A stretch of DNA of 10,648 nt. It comes from Alphaproteobacteria bacterium. GTDB taxonomy: Bacteria > Pseudomonadota > Alphaproteobacteria > Rhizobiales > Xanthobacteraceae. Below the pieces are notes generated by a model. It made no database searches. It was not told the DNA's origin and saw only the letters and a program-made list of their open reading frames with translations. The DNA lies in the NCBI GenBank assembly GCA_005884745.1, contig VAZU01000053.1, forward strand, positions 18,880 to 29,527, in the 5' to 3' direction. Positions 1-6,370 of the stretch are shown piece by piece. The translations under genes and the position numbers were made by a program. Each line of letters begins with the position of its first letter. The first letter of the stretch is position 1.

Positions 1-1
1 T

Positions 2-304
2 GCGCGCGCCCACCGGAAATGGGCGACCGGAACTTATCTCCTGTGGTACCCGATCAAGGATGTTGCCGAGACCGGGCGCTTCGCCCGCAACATCGCCGCG
101 CTCGGCATCCCAAAAATCTTGCGTGCGGAGATCAGGATCGCGGCTCGCCCGGACCAATCTTTGATCGGCAGCGGACTTTTGCTGGTCAATCCGCCGTGGC
201 GACTCGAAACCGAGCTGCAAAGCCTGCTTCCCGCGCTCGCCGGGGTGCTCCGCCGCGACCGGCAGGGCGCCGCGCGGCTCGACTGGCTCGCCGCGGAAAA
301 ATGA
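2..304 (+). CDS. rlmJ: 23S rRNA (adenine(2030)-N6)-methyltransferase RlmJ, C-terminal part
   Basis: This is the last 100 or so codons of a gene whose 5' end lies outside the window. The reading frame starting at base 2 stays open to the TGA at 302-304. Seen: the segment KWATGTYLLWYPIKD, followed by GSGLLLVNPPW and a basic C-terminus ending in AAEK. These are the conserved C-terminal blocks of the RlmJ (formerly YhiR) family, which methylates N6 of A2030 in 23S rRNA using S-adenosylmethionine in the cytoplasm. The catalytic DPPY-type motif would lie upstream and cannot be checked. The family identity is recalled, not searched. No obvious terminator follows; 205 bp separate it from the cold-shock gene. 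Confidence 0.85.
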   Translation, partial: ARAHRKWATGTYLLWYPIKDVAETGRFARNIAALGIPKILRAEIRIAARPDQSLIGSGLLLVNPPWRLETELQSLLPALAGVLRRDRQGAARLDWLAAEK

Positions 305-509
305 GATGATGATCCGCTCGCCTCTTTCCACCGGGACGGCGTTGGTTTACTTCCTAGGTGCTGGCTTTGACGTTCCGCCTCCATAGGGGGCCGGCGGAGG
401 TGACTGAGGCTCTTTGCGGCCGATGCCTTTCCCCGTTTGCGAATGTCCGGCCGAGCCGCCGCGCCGTGGGGGCCGGCGGGGAAGCAACATTGGGGAAAGG
501 AGCTTCCCG
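305..509 (+). promoter_or_regulatory. csp leader with a ribosome-binding-site-sequestering inverted repeat
   Basis: This is the gap between rlmJ and the cold-shock gene. The stretch CCTTTCCCC at 426-434 is a perfect 9-bp complement of GGGGAAAGG at 492-500, which includes most of the strong Shine-Dalgarno sequence AAAGGAG (496-502) placed 7 nt before the ATG. Part of the same upstream arm, TTCCCCG (429-435), can instead pair with CGGGGAA (477-483). That alternative encloses a 6-bp stem, CCGGCC 447-452 with GGCCGG 471-476. The two pairings exclude each other, one hiding and one freeing the ribosome-binding site. A TTGACG at 367-372 could be a -35 element, but no good -10 follows, so the promoter is unplaced. 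Pairings are read by eye; no folding energy was computed. Confidence 0.45.
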
Positions 510-725
510 ATGGCGACGACCGGTACGGTCAAGTTCTTCAACAGCGAGCGCGGCTACGGCTTCATCAAGCCGGACGACGGAGGTCGCGACGTGTTCGTGC
601 ACATCACGGCAGTCGAGCGCGCCGGCCTGAAGTCGCTCAACGAGGGTCAGCGCATCGCCTTCGATGTCGAGCCCGACAAGAAGGGCAAAGGCCCCAAAGC
701 GGTGAACCTGGTCGTCAGCGGCTGA
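510..725 (+). CDS. CspA-family cold-shock protein
   Basis: A 71-residue single cold-shock domain, the normal length for the CspA family. These small cytoplasmic five-stranded OB-fold proteins bind single-stranded RNA and DNA and melt mRNA secondary structure. Seen: GTVKFFNSERGYGFIKP (residues 5-21) containing RNP1, and DVFVHI (27-32) containing RNP2. The surface aromatics of both motifs are present, and the C-terminus reads KGPKAVNLVVSG. RNP1 has Arg where Lys-Gly-Tyr-Gly-Phe is more usual, a conservative change. The start at 510 is chosen because AAAGGAG lies 7 nt upstream and the protein then begins exactly like family members; an in-frame ATG at 414 would add 32 residues unlike the family. 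Alphaproteobacteria often carry several csp paralogues, so cold induction of this one is not certain; the structured leader argues for post-transcriptional control. Confidence 0.95.
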   Translation: MATTGTVKFFNSERGYGFIKPDDGGRDVFVHITAVERAGLKSLNEGQRIAFDVEPDKKGKGPKAVNLVVSG

Positions 726-814
726 TCGGCCGTTCGATCGCGGTCCTGCTTTCGGCGCGGGCCAGGCGGGGCTGACCCCGTGCCGGTCATGACCGAAGTT
801 TGATGCGGCTGCGA
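726..814. terminator. Convergent intergenic hairpins between csp and omp
   Basis: Between the csp stop and the stop of the converging outer-membrane protein gene there is a small hairpin, CGGGG-CTGA-CCCCG at 767-780. It is followed closely by a perfect 12-bp palindrome CGGTCATGACCG at 784-795. Neither has a T-tract, so classic intrinsic termination is not shown. Their position between two converging genes fits a bidirectional termination or transcript-protection role; this is inference. Confidence 0.3.
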
Positions 815-1429
815 TCAGAACCGGTAATTCACGCCGAAGCGCAGCAGGTTCGAGGTCAATCCATTGTTGGTGCCGGTCAGCACGTAGCTCTGATTGCCGA
901 GATCGAAATAAAGATATTCCACCTTGGCGGACCAATGCGGCGTGAGGCCGACTTCGATGCCGCCGCCTGCGGTCCAGCCGGCATCGGTATGCGTCTCGGT
1001 CAGTCCCGCGAATGTGAGCCTGCTTCTTCCGTATGCGAGCCCGCCCGTTGCGTAGACCAAAACATTGCTGAACGTCATTCCGATCCGGCCGCGCAATGTG
1101 CCGAACCAGGGATTGGAGAACTGGTACGGCGCGAAAGTATCCTCGGCGCTGGACAATTGCAGGTCGGTCTCGGCGCCCAGCACAAACTGGCCGGTCTGCC
1201 AATTGTACCCGCCCTGGATGCCGCCCAGCACGCCGTTCGGCTTGAGCGGCAAATTGTCGACCTTGCCGAACTGATATCCGGCGTTCAGCCCGACGTAGGC
1301 GCCGGTCCAGCCGGGTGCCGGCACGGCCACATAGGGCCCCGGCATCGGCACCGGCCGCATATCGGCGGCGATCGCGGGCGAGACCGCAACCGCACCCGCT
1401 GTTACGGCCGCCGCAACAAGCTTGTTCAT
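815..1429 (-). CDS. Omp25/Omp31-like outer-membrane beta-barrel protein
   Basis: A 204-residue secreted protein. Seen: a signal peptide MNKLVAAAVTAGAVAVSPA followed by IAAD, with probable cleavage near residue 22. After it come a Pro-rich linker and alternating amphipathic strands typical of an eight-stranded barrel (WTGAYVGLNAGYQFG, GGIQGGYNWQTG, YATGGLAYG, WSAKVEYLYFDLG). The C-terminus is LLRFGVNYRF, ending in the terminal Phe required for BAM-dependent insertion. Known: this is the common rhizobial/Brucella Omp25/31 family, abundant small outer-membrane proteins with structural or adhesion roles rather than defined transport. The start is chosen at 1429 because GGAGG lies 7 nt upstream on the minus strand and the signal peptide begins there. 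The open frame runs far upstream, through the antisense of uvrC, only because of GC bias. It is monocistronic and converges on csp. Confidence 0.9.
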   Translation of the reverse strand: MNKLVAAAVTAGAVAVSPAIAADMRPVPMPGPYVAVPAPGWTGAYVGLNAGYQFGKVDNLPLKPNGVLGGIQGGYNWQTGQFVLGAETDLQLSSAEDTFAPYQFSNPWFGTLRGRIGMTFSNVLVYATGGLAYGRSRLTFAGLTETHTDAGWTAGGGIEVGLTPHWSAKVEYLYFDLGNQSYVLTGTNNGLTSNLLRFGVNYRF

Positions 1430-1750
1430 GCTGCCCCCTCCAGCTCCGCCGCCGAGTCGGCTGCGCCGGGCGGAGCCGACCCCGGCGAACCATTCGCAAC
1501 CGCAGGCGATGCCGGCCGGCAGCTCCCGTTCGGGCGGCGGACCCAGGCTCGAACCCCGGTTTTTCCCGGCTTTTATCGAGCGGCTTGGGTTAATCGCCGC
1601 TGAATCATCGTTCGAATACGATGCGTTATGGGTAAAAAATCCTGAACAGGGCCTATGTCCGCAGTCTGCGATCGCCGGCGTCGCGCCGCCCGCGCCATGG
1701 AGACACCATGGAGGGTGGAACCCGCCGCTTCGGCAGCCTAGCTTTGCACC
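1430..1750. promoter_or_regulatory. Divergent omp/uvrC intergenic region
   Basis: This 321-bp region has no convincing gene. Both promoters should lie here. The stretch about 1560-1655 is clearly more AT-rich than its surroundings and is the likely promoter core; it holds the dyad at 1606-1623, and on the minus strand it offers several AT-rich -10-like hexamers without a persuasive -35 partner. Near uvrC, the 8-mer CCATGGAG occurs twice (1695-1702 and 1706-1713), 11 bp apart. GGAGGGTGG at about 1711-1719 is too far (over 30 nt) from the uvrC ATG to act as its ribosome-binding site. Confidence 0.4.
1606..1623. promoter_or_regulatory. Inverted repeat CATCGT-N6-ACGATG, candidate operator
   Basis: A perfect 6-bp inverted repeat, CATCGT at 1606-1611 and ACGATG at 1618-1623, flanks TCGAAT. 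It sits in the AT-rich core of the divergent omp/uvrC region, about 180 bp upstream of omp and 130 bp upstream of uvrC. The size and spacing fit a dimeric helix-turn-helix protein, but I cannot name the regulator. It does not match the alphaproteobacterial LexA box (GTTC-N7-GTTC), so SOS control of uvrC through this site is not supported. Confidence 0.3.
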
Positions 1751-3901
1751 ATGCCGGGACCGCAAAAGATCAATCTCGAGCCGGAAATCGACCTCGAGGA
1801 CGAGGAGGAGGAGCCGAGCCTGCCGGCGCTCGTCGAGGAGACCGCGCCGCCGCTCGATGCGGCGGAGGCCGCGGCGGCGAGCGGGGCCGACGTCATCGTC
1901 CGCTACGCCAAGCTCGCGCCGCCGGCTCCGGGCGTCTACCGCATGATCGACGCTCGCGGCGATGTGCTCTACGTCGGCAAGGCCAAGAACATCCGCAAGC
2001 GCATCCTGGCCTATCAGCGCGCGACCGGGCACACCGCGCGCATCGCCCGCATGATCGCGGCGACGGCGTCGATCGAGTTCGTCTCCACCGCCACCGAGAC
2101 CGAGGCGCTGCTGCTCGAGGCGAACCTGATCAAGCGGCTGCGCCCGCGCTTCAACGTGCTGCTCCGGGACGACAAATCGTTCCCCTATATCCTGATCACC
2201 GGGGATCATCCGGCGCCGCAGATCAGCAAGCACCGGGGCGCGCGCAGCCGTCCGGGAGATTATTTCGGGCCGTTCGCCTCGGTATGGGCGGTGAACCGCA
2301 CCATCACCGCGCTCGAGCGCGCGTTCCTGATCCGCTCCTGCTCGGACCCGGTGTTCGAGAGCCGCACCCGTCCGTGCCTGCTCTACCAGATCAAGCGCTG
2401 CTCGGGCCCGTGCACCGGCGAGATCAAGCCGGCCGATTACGCCGAGCTGGTGCGCGAGGCCGAGGCATTCCTGTCGGGCAAGAGCCGCATGGTCAAGGAG
2501 GAGCTGGCGAGCGAGATGGAGAAGGCCGCGTCCGCGCTCGATTTCGAGCGCGCCGCGATCTACCGCGATCGGCTCGCCGCGCTCTCCGCCGTGCAGGCGC
2601 ATCAGGGCATCAATCCGCGCGGCGTCGAGGAGGCGGACGTGTTCGCCGTGCATCAGGAAGGCGGCTTTTCCTGCGTCGAAGTCTTCTTCTTCCGCACCGG
2701 CCAGAACTGGGGCAATCGGGCGTATTTCCCCCGCGCCGATCGCTCCTTGTCGGCGGGGCACGTGCTCGGCGCCTTTCTCGCCCAGTTCTATGACGACAAG
2801 CCGTGTCCGCGGCTCATCCTGATCTCGCACGACGTCGAGGATCGCGCGCTGATCGCCGAGGCGCTGAGCATCAAGAGCGGACACAAGGTGGAAATCGCGG
2901 TGCCGCAGCGGGGCGAAAAGAAGGACCTCGTCGAGCATGCGCTCGCCAACGCCCGGGAAGCGCTGGGCCGCAAGCTCGCCGAGACCTCGTCGCAGCAGCG
3001 TCTGCTCGCCGGCCTCGCCGAGACGTTCGATTTGCCGCGGCCGCCGCGGCGCATCGAGGTTTTCGACAACAGCCACATCCAGGGGACGAATGCGGTGGGC
3101 GCGATGATCGTCGCGGGGCCGGAAGGATTCCGGAAGAACCAGTACCGCAAGTTCAACATCCGCACTGCCGATCTCGCCCCGGGGGACGATTACGGCATGA
3201 TGCGCGAGGTGCTGCGGCGGCGCTTCCGCCGTCTGCTGGCGGAGGCCCCCAGGCCGCAAGCTCCGATCGCCTCCCCCCTCGAGGGGGAGGCCGAGCCGGC
3301 ACAGCCGGGTCGAGAGGGAGGTCATCTTCTCGGCATTGAAACTACCCCCCTCCCCATCCCTCCCCCTCAAGGGGGGAGGGATGCGATTGCGGGTGCACCG
3401 GAGAACACCGGTTACGCCGACTCTGCCGACAGCGAGAGCGCCGATTCCCCCTGGCCGGACCTGGTGCTGATCGACGGCGGGCTCGGGCAGCTCAATGCCG
3501 CGCGCGAGACGCTCGGTGAGCTCGGCGTGCGCGACCTTGCGTTGATTGCCATCGCCAAGGGGCCCGAGCGGGACGCCGGGCGCGAGACATTTTTCCGGTC
3601 CGGGCGCGAGCCCTTCCGGCTCAAGCCGCGCGACCCGGTGCTCTATTTCGTCGAGCGGCTGCGCGATGAAGCGCATCGCTTCGCGGTCGGCTCGCATCGC
3701 CAGCGGAGGAAGCGCGACATCCGCGAAGCCGGGCTGCAGGAGATTCCCGGGATCGGCCCGGCCCGCAAGCGGGCGCTGTTGCGGCATTTCGGGACGCTCA
3801 AGGCGATCGAACGGGCTTCGGTCGCGGATCTCGAACAAGTCTCCGGCATCAATGCGGAAACCGCGCGCAAGGTCTATGACTTTCTCCATGAGTCGAGATA
3901 A
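1751..3901 (+). CDS. uvrC: UvrABC system protein C (excinuclease subunit C)
   Basis: UvrC makes both incisions around DNA lesions in nucleotide excision repair, recruited by UvrB. Domains seen in order: an acidic, probably disordered N-terminus (1-50); GIY-YIG nuclease for the 3' cut (about 55-140, GVY 61-63 and YVG 74-76); the Cys region RSCSDPVFESRTRPC-LLYQIKRCSGPC; a UVR/UvrB-binding helix (about 245-281); an RNase-H-like nuclease for the 5' cut with D439 (FDNSH), D575 (LIDGG) and H642 (DEAHRF); and C-terminal helix-hairpin-helix repeats (about 657-713, EIPGIGPARKRALL). At 716 residues it exceeds the 610 of E. coli. The excess is the N-terminal tail plus a low-complexity insert at about 500-565 encoded by a palindromic repeat. 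An in-frame TAG at 1739-1741 makes ATG 1751 the earliest start; no clear Shine-Dalgarno precedes it. It is first gene of a plus-strand cluster with pgsA 94 bp downstream. Confidence 0.95.
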   Translation: MPGPQKINLEPEIDLEDEEEEPSLPALVEETAPPLDAAEAAAASGADVIVRYAKLAPPAPGVYRMIDARGDVLYVGKAKNIRKRILAYQRATGHTARIARMIAATASIEFVSTATETEALLLEANLIKRLRPRFNVLLRDDKSFPYILITGDHPAPQISKHRGARSRPGDYFGPFASVWAVNRTITALERAFLIRSCSDPVFESRTRPCLLYQIKRCSGPCTGEIKPADYAELVREAEAFLSGKSRMVKEELASEMEKAASALDFERAAIYRDRLAALSAVQAHQGINPRGVEEADVFAVHQEGGFSCVEVFFFRTGQNWGNRAYFPRADRSLSAGHVLGAFLAQFYDDKPCPRLILISHDVEDRALIAEALSIKSGHKVEIAVPQRGEKKDLVEHALANAREALGRKLAETSSQQRLLAGLAETFDLPRPPRRIEVFDNSHIQGTNAVGAMIVAGPEGFRKNQYRKFNIRTADLAPGDDYGMMREVLRRRFRRLLAEAPRPQAPIASPLEGEAEPAQPGREGGHLLGIETTPLPIPPPQGGRDAIAGAPENTGYADSADSESADSPWPDLVLIDGGLGQLNAARETLGELGVRDLALIAIAKGPERDAGRETFFRSGREPFRLKPRDPVLYFVERLRDEAHRFAVGSHRQRRKRDIREAGLQEIPGIGPARKRALLRHFGTLKAIERASVADLEQVSGINAETARKVYDFLHESR
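3270..3380. repeat. Palindromic repeat element inserted in frame within uvrC
   Basis: A 111-bp segment bounded by two near-perfect palindromes. The left one, at 3270-3290, has CCTCCCC opposite GGGGAGG around CTCGAG. The right one, at 3358-3380, has CCCTCCCCCT opposite GGGGGGAGGG. Its composition (C- and G-tracts) is unlike the surrounding uvrC codons. It encodes roughly residues 507-543 of UvrC, including SPLEGEAEPAQPGREGG and TTPLPIPPPQGG. The length is a multiple of three and the reading frame is kept. The architecture matches the intergenic element at 6371-6485. In-gene palindromic elements were described in Rickettsia (RPE); homology with those is not claimed. Confidence 0.75.
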
Positions 3902-3995
3902 CCGGGCGGAGCACCAGGAAGGATGCGAATCCGTATTCCCCAGCATTCCCCAGAGGCCGGTTGACGCCTCGCCAAGCGCGGTGTTCTGTCCACCC

Positions 3996-4604
3996 ATGAC
4001 GATGGTGACGCATCCGCCCTCGCCCGCGCGCCGGGTTTCCGTGCCGAACGTGCTGACCTACGGTCGCATGGCCGCGATACCCGTGGTGATCGGGTGCATG
4101 TATTGGTCGGACTTTCTCGGCGGGGGGCTGTGGCTGCGATGGGTGGCGCTGGCGCTGTTCATCGCGGCGGGCGTCACCGACTTCTTCGACGGCTATTTTG
4201 CCCGGGTCTGGGGCCAGCAGACCACGTTCGGGCGGATGCTCGATCCCATCGCCGACAAGCTGCTGGTCGCCTCGTGCCTGCTGATGCTCGCCGGCGACGG
4301 CACGATCAAAGGGCTGTCGCTGTGGGCCGCCGTGGTCATTCTGTGCCGCGAGATCCTGGTGTCGGGTCTGCGCGAATATCTGGCCGGGCTGCGCGTCAGC
4401 GTCCCGGTCACGCGGCTGGCGCGATGGAAGACCACGGTGCAGCTGGTCGCCATCGGGTTCCTGATCGCCGGTAAGGCCGGCGACCATATCCTGCCGATCA
4501 CGACGGTGACCGGCCTGAGCCTGCTGTGGATCTCGGCGCTGGTGACGCTCTATACCGGCTGGGATTACCTGCGCGCCGGGGTCCAGCACCTGATCGAGGA
4601 ATGA
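3996..4604 (+). CDS. pgsA: CDP-diacylglycerol--glycerol-3-phosphate 3-phosphatidyltransferase
   Basis: This is an integral inner-membrane enzyme making phosphatidylglycerophosphate from CDP-diacylglycerol and glycerol-3-phosphate, the committed step to phosphatidylglycerol and cardiolipin. Seen: the complete CDP-alcohol phosphotransferase signature D62-x2-D65-G66-x2-A69-R70-x8-G79-x3-D83-x3-D87, four Asp in all. An N-terminal VPNVLTYGRM block and several hydrophobic segments (about 26-60, 88-100, 106-125, 147-160, 168-187) are also present. At 202 residues it has the usual length. Start 3996 is preferred, with a second in-frame ATG two codons later (4002) equally possible; neither has a strong Shine-Dalgarno. 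The open frame extends upstream into uvrC in another register, which is not coding. It follows uvrC by 94 bp and overlaps moaD by 4 bp (ATGA). Phosphatidylserine synthase is a relative, but the sequence and context favour PgsA. Confidence 0.93.
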   Translation: MTMVTHPPSPARRVSVPNVLTYGRMAAIPVVIGCMYWSDFLGGGLWLRWVALALFIAAGVTDFFDGYFARVWGQQTTFGRMLDPIADKLLVASCLLMLAGDGTIKGLSLWAAVVILCREILVSGLREYLAGLRVSVPVTRLARWKTTVQLVAIGFLIAGKAGDHILPITTVTGLSLLWISALVTLYTGWDYLRAGVQHLIEE

Positions 4605-4858
4605 GCGTGAAGGTCCTGTATTTCGCCTGGGTGCGGGAGCGGATCGGCAAGGCGCAGGAGGAGATCGAGCCGCCGGCCGGAGTGGCCACCGTCGGCGAGC
4701 TGATGCATTGGCTGGCCGGGCGGGGCGAGGAATATGCCAGCGCCTTTGCCAATCCGCGGGTGATCCGCGCGGCGATCGACCGCACCCACGTCCCGCCCGA
4801 GACGAGGATCGGGCAGGCGAACGAGATCGCCTTCTTTCCGCCGATGACCGGCGGATAG
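4601..4858 (+). CDS. moaD: Molybdopterin synthase sulfur-carrier subunit MoaD
   Basis: An 85-residue ubiquitin-like protein whose C-terminal glycine is converted to a thiocarboxylate by MoeB. It then donates sulfur to cyclic pyranopterin monophosphate in the molybdopterin synthase complex with MoaE. Seen: the N-terminal strand VKVLYFAWVRERIG, the VGELMHWL helix region, IRAAIDRTHV, and the conserved end NEIAFFPPMTGG with the obligatory terminal Gly-Gly. The ATG overlaps the pgsA stop (ATGA), so translation is probably coupled to pgsA. moaE follows 77 bp downstream. Confidence 0.95.
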   Translation: MSVKVLYFAWVRERIGKAQEEIEPPAGVATVGELMHWLAGRGEEYASAFANPRVIRAAIDRTHVPPETRIGQANEIAFFPPMTGG

Positions 4859-4935
4859 CGCATTCCCGGTTGCCGCGGCCGCTTAGCCTTGATTGTGGCC
4901 TGAAACCGGGCCGGCCCGAGCCGGTTGAGATTGCA

Positions 4936-5409
4936 ATGAACGCTCGTCTGCAGACCGAAGATTTCGACGTTGCGGCGGAGGCAGCGGCGCTGCGCAATGG
5001 TCGCACCGATATCGGCGCGATCGTTACCTTCACGGGCGTGTGCCGCGGCACCGAAGCGGGCGAGCCCATCGCGGCGATCACGCTCGAGCATTATCCGGAA
5101 ATGGCGCAGGCCGAGATCTCCCGCCACGTCGCCGAGGCCGAACGCCGCTGGCCGCTGATGGGCGTCACCGTCGTGCACCGCTATGGGCGGATCGAGCCGG
5201 GAGACAACATCGTGCTGGTCGTGACCGCGGCCGCGCACCGGCAGGACGCCTTCGCGGCGGCCGAGTTCCTGATGGATTATCTGAAAACCCGGGCGCCGTT
5301 CTGGAAGCGCGAGGAGCGGCCGAGCGGCAGCGCCTGGGTCGAGGCCAGGGAAACCGACGATCGGGCGGCCGCGCGATGGACACGCCGAAAACCGGAAGCC
5401 GCGGAATGA
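4936..5409 (+). CDS. moaE: Molybdopterin synthase catalytic subunit MoaE
   Basis: A 157-residue catalytic subunit of cytoplasmic molybdopterin synthase. It inserts two sulfurs, delivered by MoaD thiocarboxylate, into the pterin precursor. Seen: DIGAIVTFTGVCRG (the FxGxxR family block), LEHYPEMA, HRYGRIEPGDNIVLVVTAAAHR, and DYLKTRAPFWKRE carrying Lys117 and Lys124. Their seven-residue spacing equals that of the catalytic lysine pair of E. coli MoaE (Lys119 and Lys126, recalled). FTGVCRG has Cys where most members have Val. Start 4936 gives the family's normal N-terminus; upstream TTGAGA is only a weak Shine-Dalgarno. Its stop overlaps the next gene's ATG (ATGA). With moaD adjacent, the window encodes the whole synthase; moaA, moaB and moaC are not here. 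Confidence 0.95.
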   Translation: MNARLQTEDFDVAAEAAALRNGRTDIGAIVTFTGVCRGTEAGEPIAAITLEHYPEMAQAEISRHVAEAERRWPLMGVTVVHRYGRIEPGDNIVLVVTAAAHRQDAFAAAEFLMDYLKTRAPFWKREERPSGSAWVEARETDDRAAARWTRRKPEAAE

Positions 5410-6359
5410 TGCTGCGCACGCTCGCGCTTCTCGCCGCCGTATTGCTGCCGTGGGTTCCCGCATCGGCCGCGGACGTTGCCTATTATGATTTGCCGGCCGG
5501 CGCGTTTCCCCACGACGTGGCGCCGGCAGCGGACGGCGGCGTCTGGTACACCGATCAGCATCAGGGGCGGCTCGGCAAGCTCGATCCCAAGAGCGGGAAG
5601 ATCGAGCAGATCGCGCTGGGGCCGGGCTCCGCCCCGCATGGCATCGTCACCGCGTCCGACGGTGCCGCCTGGGTCACCGACGGCGGCCAGAACGCGATCG
5701 TGCGCGTCGACCCGACGGACCATGCCGTCAGGGTCTTCCCGCTGCCGAAGGAATTTCCCGATGCCAACCTCAATACGCCGGCCATCGACGCGCACGGCAC
5801 GGTATGGTTCACCGGCCAGAGCGGCGTTTACGGCCGCGTCGACCCGGCGTCCGGAAAGATCGAAGCCTGGCGGGCGCCGAAGGGCGCCGGACCGTACGGA
5901 ATGACAGCCACGCCCTCGGGCGAGGTTTGGTACGCCTCGCTCGCCGGCGATTACCTCGGCAAGATCGATGCGGCGACGGGGCAGGCGAGCATCATCGAGC
6001 CGCCGCGACCGGGCGTCGGCCCGCGCCGGGTCTGGTCGGACTCCAAAGGCAACGTATGGGCGAGCTTTTGGAACTCCGGCGAGATCGGCCGCTACGATCC
6101 TGCGGCCAAAAGCTGGAAGACCTTCAGCCTGCCCAAGAGCAAAGCCGGCTGTTACGCGATCTATGTCGACGAAACCGACAAGGTCTGGGCCTCCGACTGG
6201 CCCGCCAATGCCATCGTGCGGCTCGATCCCGCGACCGGGCGCTTCGACAGCTTTGCGAGCGACAAGACGGCCGCCAACGTCCGGCAATTGGCCGGGCGGC
6301 CCGGCGAGGTCTGGGGCGGGCAATCCGGCACCCGCCGTCTGGTGGCGGTGCGATATTGA
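5406..6359 (+). CDS. Exported virginiamycin-B-lyase-like beta-propeller protein
   Basis: A 317-residue protein with a signal peptide (MMLRTLALLAAVLLPWVPA, cleavage near SAA/D) and then about six to seven repeats. Each carries a GxVW-[YFVA]-[TS] strand followed by a short stretch and a GKIDP/ARVDP-type turn: WYTDQHQGRLGKLDP, AWVTDGGQNAIVRVDP, VWFTGQSGVYGRVDP, VWYASLAGDYLGKID, VWASFWNSGEIGRYDP and VWASDWPANAIVRLDP. This is the Vgb/streptogramin-lyase-like seven-bladed propeller superfamily, probably periplasmic here. The true Vgb is a cytoplasmic antibiotic lyase. The export signal and degenerate WFTE motifs make antibiotic inactivation unlikely, and the substrate is unknown. Start 5406 overlaps the moaE stop by 4 bp; an ATG at 5376 would add ten residues before the signal peptide. 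It is the last gene of the cluster, followed by a palindromic repeat. Confidence 0.8.
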   Translation: MMLRTLALLAAVLLPWVPASAADVAYYDLPAGAFPHDVAPAADGGVWYTDQHQGRLGKLDPKSGKIEQIALGPGSAPHGIVTASDGAAWVTDGGQNAIVRVDPTDHAVRVFPLPKEFPDANLNTPAIDAHGTVWFTGQSGVYGRVDPASGKIEAWRAPKGAGPYGMTATPSGEVWYASLAGDYLGKIDAATGQASIIEPPRPGVGPRRVWSDSKGNVWASFWNSGEIGRYDPAAKSWKTFSLPKSKAGCYAIYVDETDKVWASDWPANAIVRLDPATGRFDSFASDKTAANVRQLAGRPGEVWGGQSGTRRLVAVRY

Positions 6360-6370
6360 GGCGTGCTTTT

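Noticed and set aside
367..372. TTGACG as the -35 of the csp promoter
   Set aside because: At 16-18 bp downstream there is only GC-rich sequence with no -10 resemblance, so the promoter was left unassigned.
1695..1713. Direct repeat CCATGGAG twice, 11 bp apart, before uvrC
   Set aside because: Two copies of an 8-mer in GC-rich DNA are weak evidence, and no symmetry or known operator is recognised.
815..3997. A 1060-codon uninterrupted minus-strand frame running from opposite uvrC into the outer-membrane protein gene
   Set aside because: Only the last 205 codons (from 1429) make a recognisable protein with a ribosome-binding site and signal peptide. The rest is the antisense of uvrC, rich in Arg/Leu/Ala/Asp as expected from GC-rich antisense frames.
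3546..4604. pgsA as a 352-residue protein starting inside uvrC
   Set aside because: The first 150 residues are out-of-frame uvrC sequence; the phosphotransferase fold begins after ATG 3996 and has the normal family length.
5406..6359. A streptogramin (virginiamycin B) resistance gene
   Set aside because: The protein is only superfamily-level similar, is exported, and its blade motifs diverge from the WFTE pattern; active-site residues cannot be confirmed, so resistance should not be inferred.
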